NCBI GenBank assembly: GCA_015179025.1
Contig: WHUX01000028.1
Location: 186,001 to 250,000, forward strand
Length of the DNA: 64,000 bases
From: Terfezia claveryi
Taxonomy: Eukaryota > Ascomycota > Pezizomycetes > Pezizales > Pezizaceae
Direction: 5' to 3'
Under the pieces are notes generated by a model that saw nothing but the letters and a program-made list of their open reading frames with translations, ran no database searches and was not told where the DNA came from. The position numbers and the translations under genes are program-made. This document shows, one piece after another, positions 1 through 10,351 of this stretch (the stretch's first letter is position 1; every line of letters starts with the position of its first letter).

Positions 1-585
1 GATGGGGTGATATGGGAATGCGAGATTTCCTTTCCCAAAAATATTACGAATTTGTATAATAGCTACCAGTTATATTCCGTATTTATTGCTGGGCCTACGG
101 GGTGGAAGTTTGATCTCAAGAAAATGGGTCGGGCAGGGGAAAAGGGAGATTGTGGCCCGTCTCCAGAGTAAACTCTTGGTTCCAAACCACTTGTATATAT
201 ACCAAATATACCTCCGGATTGATGGGAATGGATGGGCAAGGAAGGAAGTCTCCAGTATTGAATATCCACTTGTATGATAGGTTTAATTGATGTTAGGTCT
301 ACATAAACGATAAATAATGTAATCTCGAGACAGCAACATTTTAGGGGTGCATAAGTATAACCTACCAACAAGTCTTGCCTCGGAAATTCTCTCGGAACAG
401 TATATCTGCCAGGCTGTGGACACTTTGCAATCTAATGTAGTAGGAGCGAGGTCTAACCTTACCCCGCAAGTTATCCTATGCTTCCTCCACTCCTATTCTG
501 CCCTATCAACCCAGCCATCTCCAAGAGAGCCTGAATGTACATTAGTTAGCGTCATATTCACTCGGAAGATGTCAGTTGAGGGGGT
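1..585. other. Intergenic DNA at left edge
   Basis: AT-leaning sequence downstream of RTC5. Short open frames on both strands lack domain content or codon bias. No gene, RNA or repeat recognised. Confidence 0.5.
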
Positions 586-2707
586 CTAGCGCACCCAAGA
601 TGCGCAGAATTCCAAACTCACCCTATCCGCTTCTATATCCTTTCCTAAATTTATGCTCCTTCTCAACAAAGCTTCCCTTTCTTCCCAATCCCACTGTCTC
701 CTCTGCTCTTCCGCTTCCTTATCTCCTCCAACTCCCCATACCTCAATCTCCTCGATCTCAAATCTATCTTGCCATACATTATCCCCTGAAATATTTCTCG
801 TATCCGATCTCAGGAATGCTCCTCCATCCCCAACATGGTTAAATACACCATACACTAGTCCTTCATCGAAGGTCAAGCTCACGGGTCCCAAGTTCAAGTG
901 TTGTTTAGAACTGTGTGAAGGTACTTTATACCCAGCATGATGTGGTAGCTGATTCCCAAATGCAATTCCGTTGCTTCTGTTGAAATGTGCGTATTCTTTG
1001 TTCGATGAACTGGCCTGGAACACCTCATGCACCGGTGCCAGTTGGAATAACACGGTGTGTGCGTCACCGAAACATTCCTTATGGCTCAACCTCCAAGGCA
1101 CATTCAGGTATACACCATATACCAGTTTCTCGCTACCCTCATCTGAGCTCGTTGGGTACCATTTCTGGGGTAGAGAGCCTGCGAAGGACCGCTCTGGTGC
1201 AGTCACTGGTGCAGCGGGCATGCGACCGCCAGAAACCAGAAGAATGGTAGGGGCTTGCCATTTGAGTACATGGGTTTCGAAGGTACCCATGCTAAACCCC
1301 GCCGAGGATCCTGCATACAGCTGGCGGAGCCGGCGCCATAGGCGAGAACCAGGTAGGAATAGAGAAATTTGACAGAGAATATCGATGCTGAGAATTTCCC
1401 CAGGGCTAGAAAGTAATGGTTGGGTAAGGTCAATTATATTGGGTGAGATTTGGTGAGTTCGACTGCTAGGGCTAGTGGGGATGGTTGCCGACGGTAATGG
1501 CCGCTGCGAGCTAATGGCAGTAGAAGACATATTGACATTTTTACTAAAGAGAAGATGCTCATACAGCGGTAAAAAGCCGTCGAATAGGTATGGCTATTCC
1601 TGCCAGTCAGCCTAAAATTGAAATATAAACCACGGCAGATGGTTTAGCCCACCATAGAACGTTTCACCGTAGCTTTGAATACCCTCCAACCAATCCCCTT
1701 CTTCCCTTCTTCGCTCATGGAAGTGAAACCCCTCAGAACGTTCTCCACCACGGCCTTTAAACTTGTTAGCCCATCGGCCGTAAACCTCTCCACAAATACT
1801 GCAAGTGGTTGTGTCGGCTCAAGTGGTGCCACAAGTAGCAGTAACATTATAATCACTCGCATATTATCTATGGGTATCCGTGCAGACTGTATTTGTATTC
1901 TCTTGGGTTGCTCCTTCTCCTTCTCCTGCTTCTCCGGTAAATCAAACGCTTCCAATGCATCGAGAGCATCGAGAGCAGCAAGCGTCAGACTCTCATCGTC
2001 CTCGTCATCACCGTCATCACCTATCGCAAAGAGAGCCTCTTCTTCACGCATTCGTTCCAGCTGAGTATTCATCTGCCCCCTAGAACCACTTCCCTCCTCG
2101 TTGGATTTCTCCATAACAACAGCAAGCTCCCTTTCCCAGATAGCAAAACTCCTCCATACCATCTTGACCCAATCTATACCTCCCTTCTTACTCCGTTCAC
2201 AACCTTTCCTGAGCACCTTTTCATGTCTTCCCATCATCAAAGCTACAACTTTTACCAATGCTTCAAATGTCAGCACCACTGGTGCAAGATCCTGTTCAAA
2301 TGGGAATGCTCCAAGGTATGTTGCACTTTGGTAGAGTATGGGACCAATAGGTGCCAAAGCATCTGGAAGACCAAGAAAACGGGTTAGGGTATCCTCAGTC
2401 CAGTAGAGGATCTTCAGTGGATTGGGAGTTGCCCCAGAAGACATAGAGCCAGATTGCGTTGACGAAGAAGGTGCATCCTGAGAATAGGTTTCTTGGGCTA
2501 GAGATTTGAAATTATCTCTAAATGAATATATCTCAATATTAGAGAAGCAGTGTTTCAGAAAGCGGAGAGCGAGCTGGTCGGAGAGTTGCTCTAAATGAGT
2601 GCGATTATAAGTTAGTCACTATATGCATGGTTACGTATGTATGCATCAACACAGTAAACCAGACCTTTTGTGAAGGTAGGATGCTCGTTGGTATGACTCT
2701 GACCCAT
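586..2707 (-). CDS. RTC5: RTC5-like TLDc-domain protein (restriction of telomere capping 5)
   Basis: Three exons: 2707-2665, 2590-1653 and 1593-586, giving 662 aa. Exon 1 begins MGQSHTNEH, a possible N-myristoylation signal, and joins in frame to EQLSDQLALRF. Exon 2 carries the RTC5 N-terminal region (YWTEDTLTRFLGLPDAL, YLGAFPFEQDLAPVVLTFEAL). The 59-nt intron at 1594-1652 restores PYLFDGFLPLYEHLLFSK. Exon 3 holds the TLDc domain (ILLVSGG near the start, then FGDAHTVLFQL and YAHFNRSNGIAFG). TLDc proteins of this family are known as V-ATPase-interacting factors, and yeast RTC5 came from a telomere-capping screen. The exon 1 donor (GTCTGG) is weak, but the frame and the expected MGQ start support it. 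An acidic serine/glutamate-rich insert sits around residues 170-210. Identity is confident; exon 1 is somewhat less so. Confidence 0.88.
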
Positions 2708-3299
2708 CTCGAGATATGGGCCAAGCACGATTGGGGTATCGATATATTTAATAGTTCAAGGTGTTGGTGTGGACGTTGGAAGTTTGCATGCACAAGCCAG
2801 CAATGACATCCGAACGATGTTTACCTTGGAAGTCAGTCACGTGATCAACATGGATCCGCATTTGGCTGCAATCGGGAGAAAATGAATTTGATTTGCCCTG
2901 GATAAACCAGACTACCCTGGATAGCGGCCGGTCGTAGAAATTTGTGGTGGGGATAATATAACATCACTTTCGGGGGGGGTTCAACAGCCATGGAAGTGTA
3001 TACATAACACGCATTTGTTATCTAGGGGATCCTAGCATAAAAGGACCCTAATGGTTACCCTGAGATGTCAGTTACGGAAGCCTTTGTCGTACTTGCAGCA
3101 TAACCCGGGAAAGCTGCACCAACTCTTGAAAGTATCTAACGGAGAACTACTTTCCCTCATTGATATTTAGTAATACAGAATACTAGTACTGTATAATATC
3201 TAAAGTCATTCCATCAGCTGGAATCCCCTCACTCTTAGTGGTATAAATTGTAAGTGTTGGAATACTATACTATATACATACCAAATCGTGGAGTTTATG

Positions 3300-3990
3300 A
3301 CAAAAAGGCCTGTCGTGCCTCACGTTTACAGACTATTTTCACCCTTTGGCTAGTGTGATCGATCAAGGTCCTCCCAGGACTAGGGCTGTTGGGTTAGCCT
3401 GGTCCCTCTCTAGGCGGTGCCTGGTGTAGTGGAACCCCGTCCTCTGTGGGGCTTCTCAGTGTGGACCGGCGGGGATCCAGCCTTGTCGATATGCTTGAGC
3501 CAAAGGTTGAAGGGTCCGCAGTCGGTTCGGGTCCAGGTGTAGGCTGCCAGGGCGTGGCGGTTCTGAAAACCCCGTATCTGGGCCCGATGTTGGAATGTTC
3601 TCTGGCCTACAATAGCATTTTTAGGCCTCTGGCAGTAGCCATCTCCCGGGATGAGCCTAGGATGGACTTAGGGCTGGCTCTGCTTCGGGCCTTTGACACC
3701 TATATATCCTCAGACACAAGCAACGACTGTATCATGGCCCGGTCTTTCTGGTCTCTCTGCCCATAGGTCTTTGATCGGACTCTCGCTGGCAGATCTGGAT
3801 GGGTCCCCCTTTGGCGAGGTTAAGGGCTGTTTTCCGGGCTGTGATCGAGTCGGGGACATTTTGTGGGCTTGTTTGGCCAATCATTTCACTGTCGAGGTAG
3901 GGACCTGTTTCCCCGCCTGGCCTGTCTTGACTGTGGACGCCCGCGGTCTCTGGAAACATAATATTTCCTTACGAGATACATACCCATAAT
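3300..3990. repeat. GC-rich island, possible decayed mobile-element remnant
   Basis: About 690 bp clearly richer in G+C than the AT-rich DNA on both sides. Several open frames up to about 105 codons occur on both strands, but none shows a recognisable domain and they do not join through plausible introns. A decayed transposon segment is the simplest reading. This is inferred from composition only; no terminal repeats were found. Confidence 0.3.
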
Positions 3991-4609
3991 GCTTTCCGTG
4001 TCGCTATTTGCCATATATATGTACTATCTATAGTCTTGAGGCTACATACCTGGCTAGACAAGGCGCCTACGCATTATCGGATCAGTGATTGTGATGCGCG
4101 AGACTACTAACTCCCGCGTTACCCTGAAATATATGTTTGCGCTACTAATCCGACCTCCTTGTAGTAAGTTATTTTTGCCGCCTCCAATCGTACTGTGGCC
4201 AAGTGTGATAGGCTTAGTTATAGATATCTCAATAAATATGGAATAAGGTAGAATTGGTAATTAGAACAACAATAGGAAATCAGCTAGCTGGTAATTATCC
4301 AATCCACAATGTATATTATGATTTTCATAACGCTAAGACTAATTCTAAACAGTGCCATCTACCTCCGTTGCCAAAGCTGGCTGCCCTCAGCTAGTTTGAT
4401 AGACATTCCGCCATGAGATCCTGCTGCATTCCTCCAAGAGGATGATGGTGATAATTATTGCTACTGCCTGCCTGCTTGTCTCTCTCTGGCGATAGAGGGG
4501 AAAAAAAAAATAGCACGAGACAAAAAGACTTCGCCGCTCAACCTTTCGGTGAGAGAGGCTACATGTCCTGCCTAACAACGATCAAAGAAATTCATTTCAG
4601 ATCTTTCTA

Positions 4610-4672
4610 AGACTCGAACCCCGGCCCAGGCTCGCACTTGCAAGAGGTCTTACCATTCGACCATGTTGGTGG
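4610..4672 (-). repeat. tRNA-like relic with Pol III A and B boxes
   Basis: The minus strand has an A-box-like TGGTCGAATGG inside a perfect 4-bp D-stem (GGTC/GACC), and 37 nt later a B-box-like GGTTCGAGTCT. No acceptor stem forms and the anticodon arm is imperfect, so this is not a functional tRNA. It could be a tRNA pseudogene or the head of a SINE. Confidence 0.4.
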
Positions 4673-5491
4673 TTACGAAAGGAAGTGGTCAGGGGTTGCT
4701 AATTTGTGAGCCGAGCTGAAGTTTATTCACAAACAAGCTAGCAGATAAATTGTCCTTCAGAAACGATGAAGCCAAAATACAGCACTGCTCCCCCTCTCAG
4801 CATTCGTATAGAGGAAGTAAAAAAGTAAGAGTACTTTTTGAATGTTTTGAGTCACCTTCTCCCTAATATGAGAAAGGACATGAGACAGGAATTTCAGGTG
4901 AAGATTTTGCCTAGCTACAGTGGGGCGGTTTACCCTGAGACCGCTGTTTTCAACTCAAACAGTCTGGCCGCGCATATATATACACACACTTAACCGTAAA
5001 ATCTTACACAGTTGTTAGATACATAGATAGGTAAGTGTGAGTGTATGTTTAAAAGAGATTCTACGCTTTATTTTTTTTCTCTAATTACATAGAGAGTATA
5101 AGGGTTTTTATTTTAAAAATTTCTTTTCTCAATTTACAGATCCAGAGTGTGTACAGTACGCAGGCACCAGATTAACTTGCCTTACCCTTTCAATCCATTC
5201 CGGGCTTTCGGGGGGCTCGTCACACTTCCCCTGATGGAGGTCGCAGGGCAAGTCAACAATTGAAAATTATCGTGTTGAAATAAACTCAATGCATCAGACC
5301 CAAATATTTATAGATGTAGTCATAAAAACTCGCAATGCACGCATAATTCAACAGAAATAATATAAAGGAAACAAAAACACACTCGATGATGATAGGTCAG
5401 GTAGCAGCTCGACAAAAGCCACAGAGCTTTGAACAAATACATCCCTCTAATCCAACCATAGTATACTGCCCTCCCCCCTCTCTACTGCTGC

Positions 5492-5850
5492 TTAGTCTGC
5501 CGCCGGCCACATCTCCTTCTCAAACGGCACCATACGAAACCTTCAAACTCGTCAATGTATTCAACCCCACATAAACAATCTTAAACAACAACCCCATCAC
5601 AGGATTGCCATATGTACATCCCCATGCTTTGTCTCTAGTCTAGGATGACGAAGCTCGTCTTACGTTTGAGGTGCTTGGAGTTTTGAGGAGGGGTGCTAGG
5701 GACGGTGAGCGTGGGGTGGAGGGGTAGATTACGGTGTAGCGGCTGCTGGGGAAGGATTCGAGGAGGGAGAAGAGGAAGCCATCGTGGTTGTAGTTGGGGA
5801 ATGCAAGTAAGTGTAGAAAGTTCACCAGGAATTTCTGTGACCTCGTGCTC
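5492..5850 (-). pseudogene. Decayed BIG1/VOA1-type (Ac45-like) C-terminal fragment
   Basis: The minus strand reads NYNHDGFLFSLLESFPSSRY then TVIYPSTP. About 100 nt past a stop it reads MGLLFKIVYVGLNTLTSLKV then SYGAV. The order, a luminal SLPSSxYTVIYTSTP-type segment followed by MGLL..LYVGLxxLxSLxVSYGAFEKEM, fits the fungal BIG1/VOA1 family of ER/vacuolar membrane proteins tied to V-ATPase assembly. A stop at about 5640 breaks the frame. A +1 shift is also needed after SYGA to recover FEKEMWPAAD and its stop at 5492. The N-terminal signal peptide and luminal domain were not found upstream. Assignment is from memory of the family, so moderate at best. Confidence 0.42.
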
Positions 5851-7386
5851 TTTTGCATGCAATGTATTCTAAATACTTCTTTATACGAGCTCAGAATGTT
5901 CAAGCTCAGGCTAAAACTTAAGAAAGTGACTCTCTAATGTGTTTTGACCCTTTGGATAATCTGGTGTTTCTTATTTCTGCTACCCGGCTGGTTTCTCAGT
6001 TGGTTTTCACACCCAAAAACCGGAATATCGCCCTGGGATTTCGACTACGCCAATAAATGTATCTTTAGGGAAATACAAATAATCTACCATATATTCCACC
6101 GAGGGAGGAGAAGCCTTTTTCTCCCTCCCACCTCTAAGACGGAAGTACGATATAGCAGACAGACAAACGTATGGATGGGAAGCATTGAGGTTGAAGAATA
6201 CAAACTTCACAGAATCTCCTATTTACAGTACGATTGCACCGAGTTCTCGTTTTATAAATAGCGCAGATTAACTTGTCACCCTTATGTGAAATAGAGTCTT
6301 AACCCAAGAGGAGCTATAAAGCTAAAGCAACATCTTTTTAAGCTCGACTGAACGTGAAAAGTTTTTCGTAAGTGGGGAAGTAGGCTAACTATCTTTTTTT
6401 ACAAGAAAAACCCCAGTTCTCGCGTGGATTGAAAAGCGGGGCTTTTTAACAACTTGAGTTACCCTGAATTGACTCGTCTTTGGCTGAAAAGCTGATACGA
6501 ATGAGGAAGTATCAAGGGATCACCGTAGGGTTTTTAACCGAAAAAAATGTGAAATTTAAACTCATACAACTATCTCCAACACCATGAAAAAAACCAAAAC
6601 AAGGTAACTACAGAAAATAACTTCACAAACAACAGGTAAACGAGAGGAAGCGAGAAAAGAAACGAGGGAAGAAAAAAAAAGGCTGCAAATGGGCTTCCTG
6701 TCCCCTTACACTTCAATCGCAGCAGTTCAATGCTACCCCATGTTGAATAAGGGACTTCATGCTGGTGTTGTGCTGTGAGAGAGACTTAAAACGACGGATG
6801 CCCCCCTCCCCTCACCCCCCCTCCCCTGCTATCCAACTTCTCCATGTCATCTCATCCTGACGTCCGCCTCCTTAAGTCAGAAAAAAGAACGCATTACATG
6901 AGATAAACCCCCCACCCCAATCCCCATTCTCTCTTCTACTTCTAATCTCTCCCCTGATCCCACCTTCACAACCCTCCCATTGCTACTCTATTTTTTCGCA
7001 ATTTCCATATCCATTTCCGCCTTGTTTCGTTGCCAAGAAAACAAAACCATCCACCCATCACACCACTCATCCCATAAATCCGGTTCGCACTGATAGATAA
7101 GCTAGGTATGCCAGCAACTTAATTCTGAATCCCCTCAGCTCAAATCGTAAATATGTATGGATGATGACAAATGAAGGATGTGATGATGTGGGATATGCAT
7201 ATGCACATCGTGCTGGGGGGCAAAATACATTATCCCAAAGGCAGGTCGTAATGACGATGATCTGAGTTGGAATATAATGAAAAAAAGGTTGAAGAGTAAG
7301 GACGGTTGTATTTGAAGTCGTAATCCGGCAACAGACAGAATGATTTCGTTTCGTTTGGTTCGTCTATTCTCAAAGTTTAGAGTCCC
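5851..7386. other. Intergenic spacer
   Basis: AT-rich with poly-A/T and C-rich tracts (6800-7000). One TTACCCTGA motif lies at 6459. The right part probably includes the 3' UTR of the minus-strand PIN-domain gene. No gene seen. Confidence 0.5.
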
Positions 7387-8736
7387 TCATGGTTCCCACA
7401 GCTTGCCCTTTCCTCTTGCAACACCCCTAGGTGCCTCGCGGACAAAGACAAAGTCCGGCTCGCCGCCACCACCACCCCGATGTCCCCTTCCCCCACCTGA
7501 AGCTCCGTTGGTATGTCCGTGCCCGTGGTTATTCCTCCCCCCCCCACCTCCAGAGCTGCGGTTTCCGCCTCTCCCCGCCCCTCCTCCGCCCCTTCCTCTG
7601 GCTGCGCCATTTCTGCTGCTCTCGACCTGTGATTGCGCTTCTTGATAATCCTTCACCTTCTCTGCGTAAATAAAATCCTCCCGCTCAATCATATCCTCCA
7701 AGACATTGCTGCTTAACACGCTGATATCAAAAAGCCGTGCCCAAGCTGTAACCTCCGGGCTGTTTGTAATGAGGTGAGTTTCTGGACGCTTTGCGAGCTG
7801 CTGATGACCAGGGGGCGAGGTATCGCGTTTACCGACTTTGTGCTTACGGTAGAGGACACAGTTGAGTAATTGCTGGATTCTGCGGGACGGCTCGACTGGG
7901 GTTAGGGTTGCCTCAGAAGTGCCGCTTGTGTTTCGCCGACCGTTTTGTTGCAGAGGGAAGGAGTTTGAGCGACCCTTGTTGCCGTTCATACTCTTCATTC
8001 CACCGTAGCCATTAGCATGAGCAGGTGTGATTCCATTACCAGTGCCATTTTGTCGGGCTACGGCGGGGCTCCTTGGTTGGGGAGAAAGTCCAGGGGAACC
8101 GACTGGACTGACGGGGGTAGTTGGTCTGATTGTCGGACTCTTTTGTTGTCGGCCTGGTGGGATTGCACCAGGAATCATGTACTCCTCTGCCGCTTGCTTC
8201 CATGTGTCGAATTTCTCCGTGGGGCTCTGAAAGCTAAGGCCTCTAACTGACAGAGATCCATTTTGAATGCGGTCAAAGTATCGAATTGCCTCACGAGAAT
8301 TGATGTTGATGATGTCCGTACCTTTTTTATACTGGTCAAGGCCATCAAGAGCTATTCAATGGAGCAAAAAAAAAATTAGAGTTAGCAGCCAGATTGCAAT
8401 AAGAGTATTCAGGAACATTTATACTCACTGCACAATGGTACTGTCACTACAACGGCTCCATCTTGGATCCATCGCTTGAACTCTGCAATAGCAGACGTCA
8501 ACGCAGTGTCGTCCACAACGCAGTGAAACACCTTCCTTGAAGGAGGAATTAGTTTGCGATCCTGAGCGACTTGAGATTCCAACTCGCCAACTTCATGGCG
8601 CAACCTTGCCATTGCGAGCTTGGTGGAAAGCTATTGGCTACCTGTCAGTTTACACAAACATGCATGCACAGGCAACAAAAGTCCAGCCTTGACGCACCTG
8701 TGACATGTCGCCCTTTTCATCCATTCTCGCTGCCAT
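7387..8736 (-). CDS. PIN-domain (PINc-type) putative RNA nuclease with RGG-rich tail
   Basis: Three exons: 8736-8698, 8630-8429 and 8351-7387, giving 401 aa. Introns are 67 and 77 nt, with donors GTGCGT and GTGAGT. Residues about 38-160 form a PIN fold: VFHCVVDDTALTSAIAEF (first acidic position), VPLCTLDGLDQYKKGT, then NSREAIRYFDRI. The family is known for metal-dependent RNA cleavage or RNA binding in decay and surveillance factors such as Smg5/6-like proteins. The middle is proline/serine-rich. A second conserved block (TAWARLFDISVLSSNVLEDM, IEREDFIYAEKVKDYQE) precedes a glycine/arginine/histidine-rich low-complexity tail near residues 320-390, typical of RNA-binding proteins. The start is the first ATG in frame with exon 2. 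Catalytic competence is not proven. Confidence 0.78.
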
Positions 8737-10351
8737 GCGAACGGTTGCGGAAGCCACGGCTGCTGTAGGCTGTAGTAGATGCGATGATGTAAATACCGAA
8801 TGATAGATTATCCGAGTGAACCAGAGAAGATGCTCGTGTGAGAAAAAGAATGAGTAAAGCGAGCACAAACGTTGGGGGCAGGCTGGTTAATTTAAATGCA
8901 AGTAGGTCTTCGGTTATATGATTTAGAGGCGTACACGGGGCCAGTCGCCACGCCACGTGGATGAATCAAAATAGTGTCGCTGTTGTTCATAAATGAGTAA
9001 GAGATGGTTCGAGCTTTTTTACTTTTGGCTCCCCAGACAGACGGCGGGCGACGGAGGGGATATATAGACGAGGGCGTAAGCCAGAGCCACTCCGAAAGGG
9101 ATCAAGCACAACGCTCTTGGAAAACGATAGGCAAAACTATAAGCTGGGAGGCTGCCGAGATGCTGGCTGCTGGCTGCGTGTGGAACATGTCTCGACCACT
9201 TGCAAGTCGAGGGCGACCAGGAATGTTGCAGATGTGATGCAGATGTGGGTTTGACGATGTGATTCAGGCAAGGTGCTGTGCGTACAGTTATGTGCAACGG
9301 AGGTAGGTACAGTACTTGATGGTACTTACTGTATTGTTGTGGAATGAGGGGAGGGGTTAGTACAAGGCAATTGAAAGACACAATGATAGATGCTGGCAAG
9401 TGGTAAATCAAGGTCTAGTATATCGACTGGCCGTGGTCTGGTGTATCGACGGGCCTGTGGTTGGTTGTCGACCGGTGCTGCCTTTGCAATTTCAAAGGCG
9501 GGGGGCAGTGTGCATATGCTGAGTCAGTGTGAGTGATGCATGTACAGTATGTATGCATGAATCCGTTGGAAGTTGTCTCGAAGGGGCATGCAAATTGCTA
9601 TGCGGTTGAGTCGTTGCGCCGCTCTTGCAAATTACCCTGACTTGTCCTTGTCAGTGGTGACTGTGCCGCTCTATGTGTCAGCAGCCGGCAAGCTCCCGGG
9701 CACATGGCGAATTAGGCTGCGGAGGATCGTCTGTGCCTGCCAGGTACCTACAGTGCCAACCAGACTAGGTACGGTATATTCGCAAAAGTAATTATAGGTC
9801 ATACTGTATAACCCTAGGCAGCGGCTGGTGCGCCTTGGTGCCTCGCAAATCGAATGCTTCGAGACTCCAGGTATAATTATTGTCAATTGAACTAGTCTCA
9901 ATCTTAGGCTTTTATCGCCAAGCCGGCGGTACTCTGGGCCCAATCCTCATGCTGGGCTATGTATGTGCAGACAATGATTATTAATATGCCACTGAGATGC
10001 TACTCGAAAGCCACAATGATTACTTTATTCTAGAAAACCCTCATGACAAAAAAAAAAGATAAAAAAATTACATAGAAACCGTCTCATTACATGTTCTCCT
10101 ACTAGCCAGCCACAGTGAAAACCAGAACGTCAATGGAAACAGGGAGTGTTGTCTCGGCAACCCACTTAGTAAAATAACAGATAGAATATATCCAACAAAC
10201 TCCAGCCTATCACACAAGAAAATATAATAAATTTGGCCAAGTAGTGAAAAAAAATCTTTTATCCTCCAACCAAGCCTCAAAAGCTTTGCATCATTTGGAG
10301 TAGCGCTGCCAGCCGTAGCTGATGCATACACAAGCTCTGCCACCCTACGAC
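8737..10351. other. Intergenic spacer between the PIN-domain and AP180-like genes
   Basis: Holds the promoter of the minus-strand PIN gene on the left and the 3' region of the AP180-like gene on the right. A short imperfect tandem (about 24-bp unit around ATCGAC..GGCC) lies at 9418-9475. A TTACCCTGA motif is at 9632 and an AACCAGACTA motif near 9757. No gene. Confidence 0.45.

Larger units (their letters stand above)
2708..5491. other. Long gene-free spacer, mostly AT-rich
   Basis: No convincing gene. It contains a GC-rich island at about 3300-3990, a tRNA-like relic at 4610-4672, and three copies of the 9-mer TTACCCTGA at 3055, 4119 and 4930. Many short AT runs suggest old decayed repeats. 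Confidence 0.5.

Noticed and set aside
3446..3989. Plus-strand open frames of about 100 codons in the GC-rich island
   Set aside because: No domain, no consistent frame, no splice signals joining them; best explained by high GC.
7340..7673. Proline-rich plus-strand open frames
   Set aside because: Antisense shadow of the glycine/arginine-rich tail of the PIN-domain gene.
9019..9411. 130-codon minus-strand open frame upstream of the PIN-domain gene
   Set aside because: No domain pattern, unusual Cys/His/Pro composition, in a promoter spacer.
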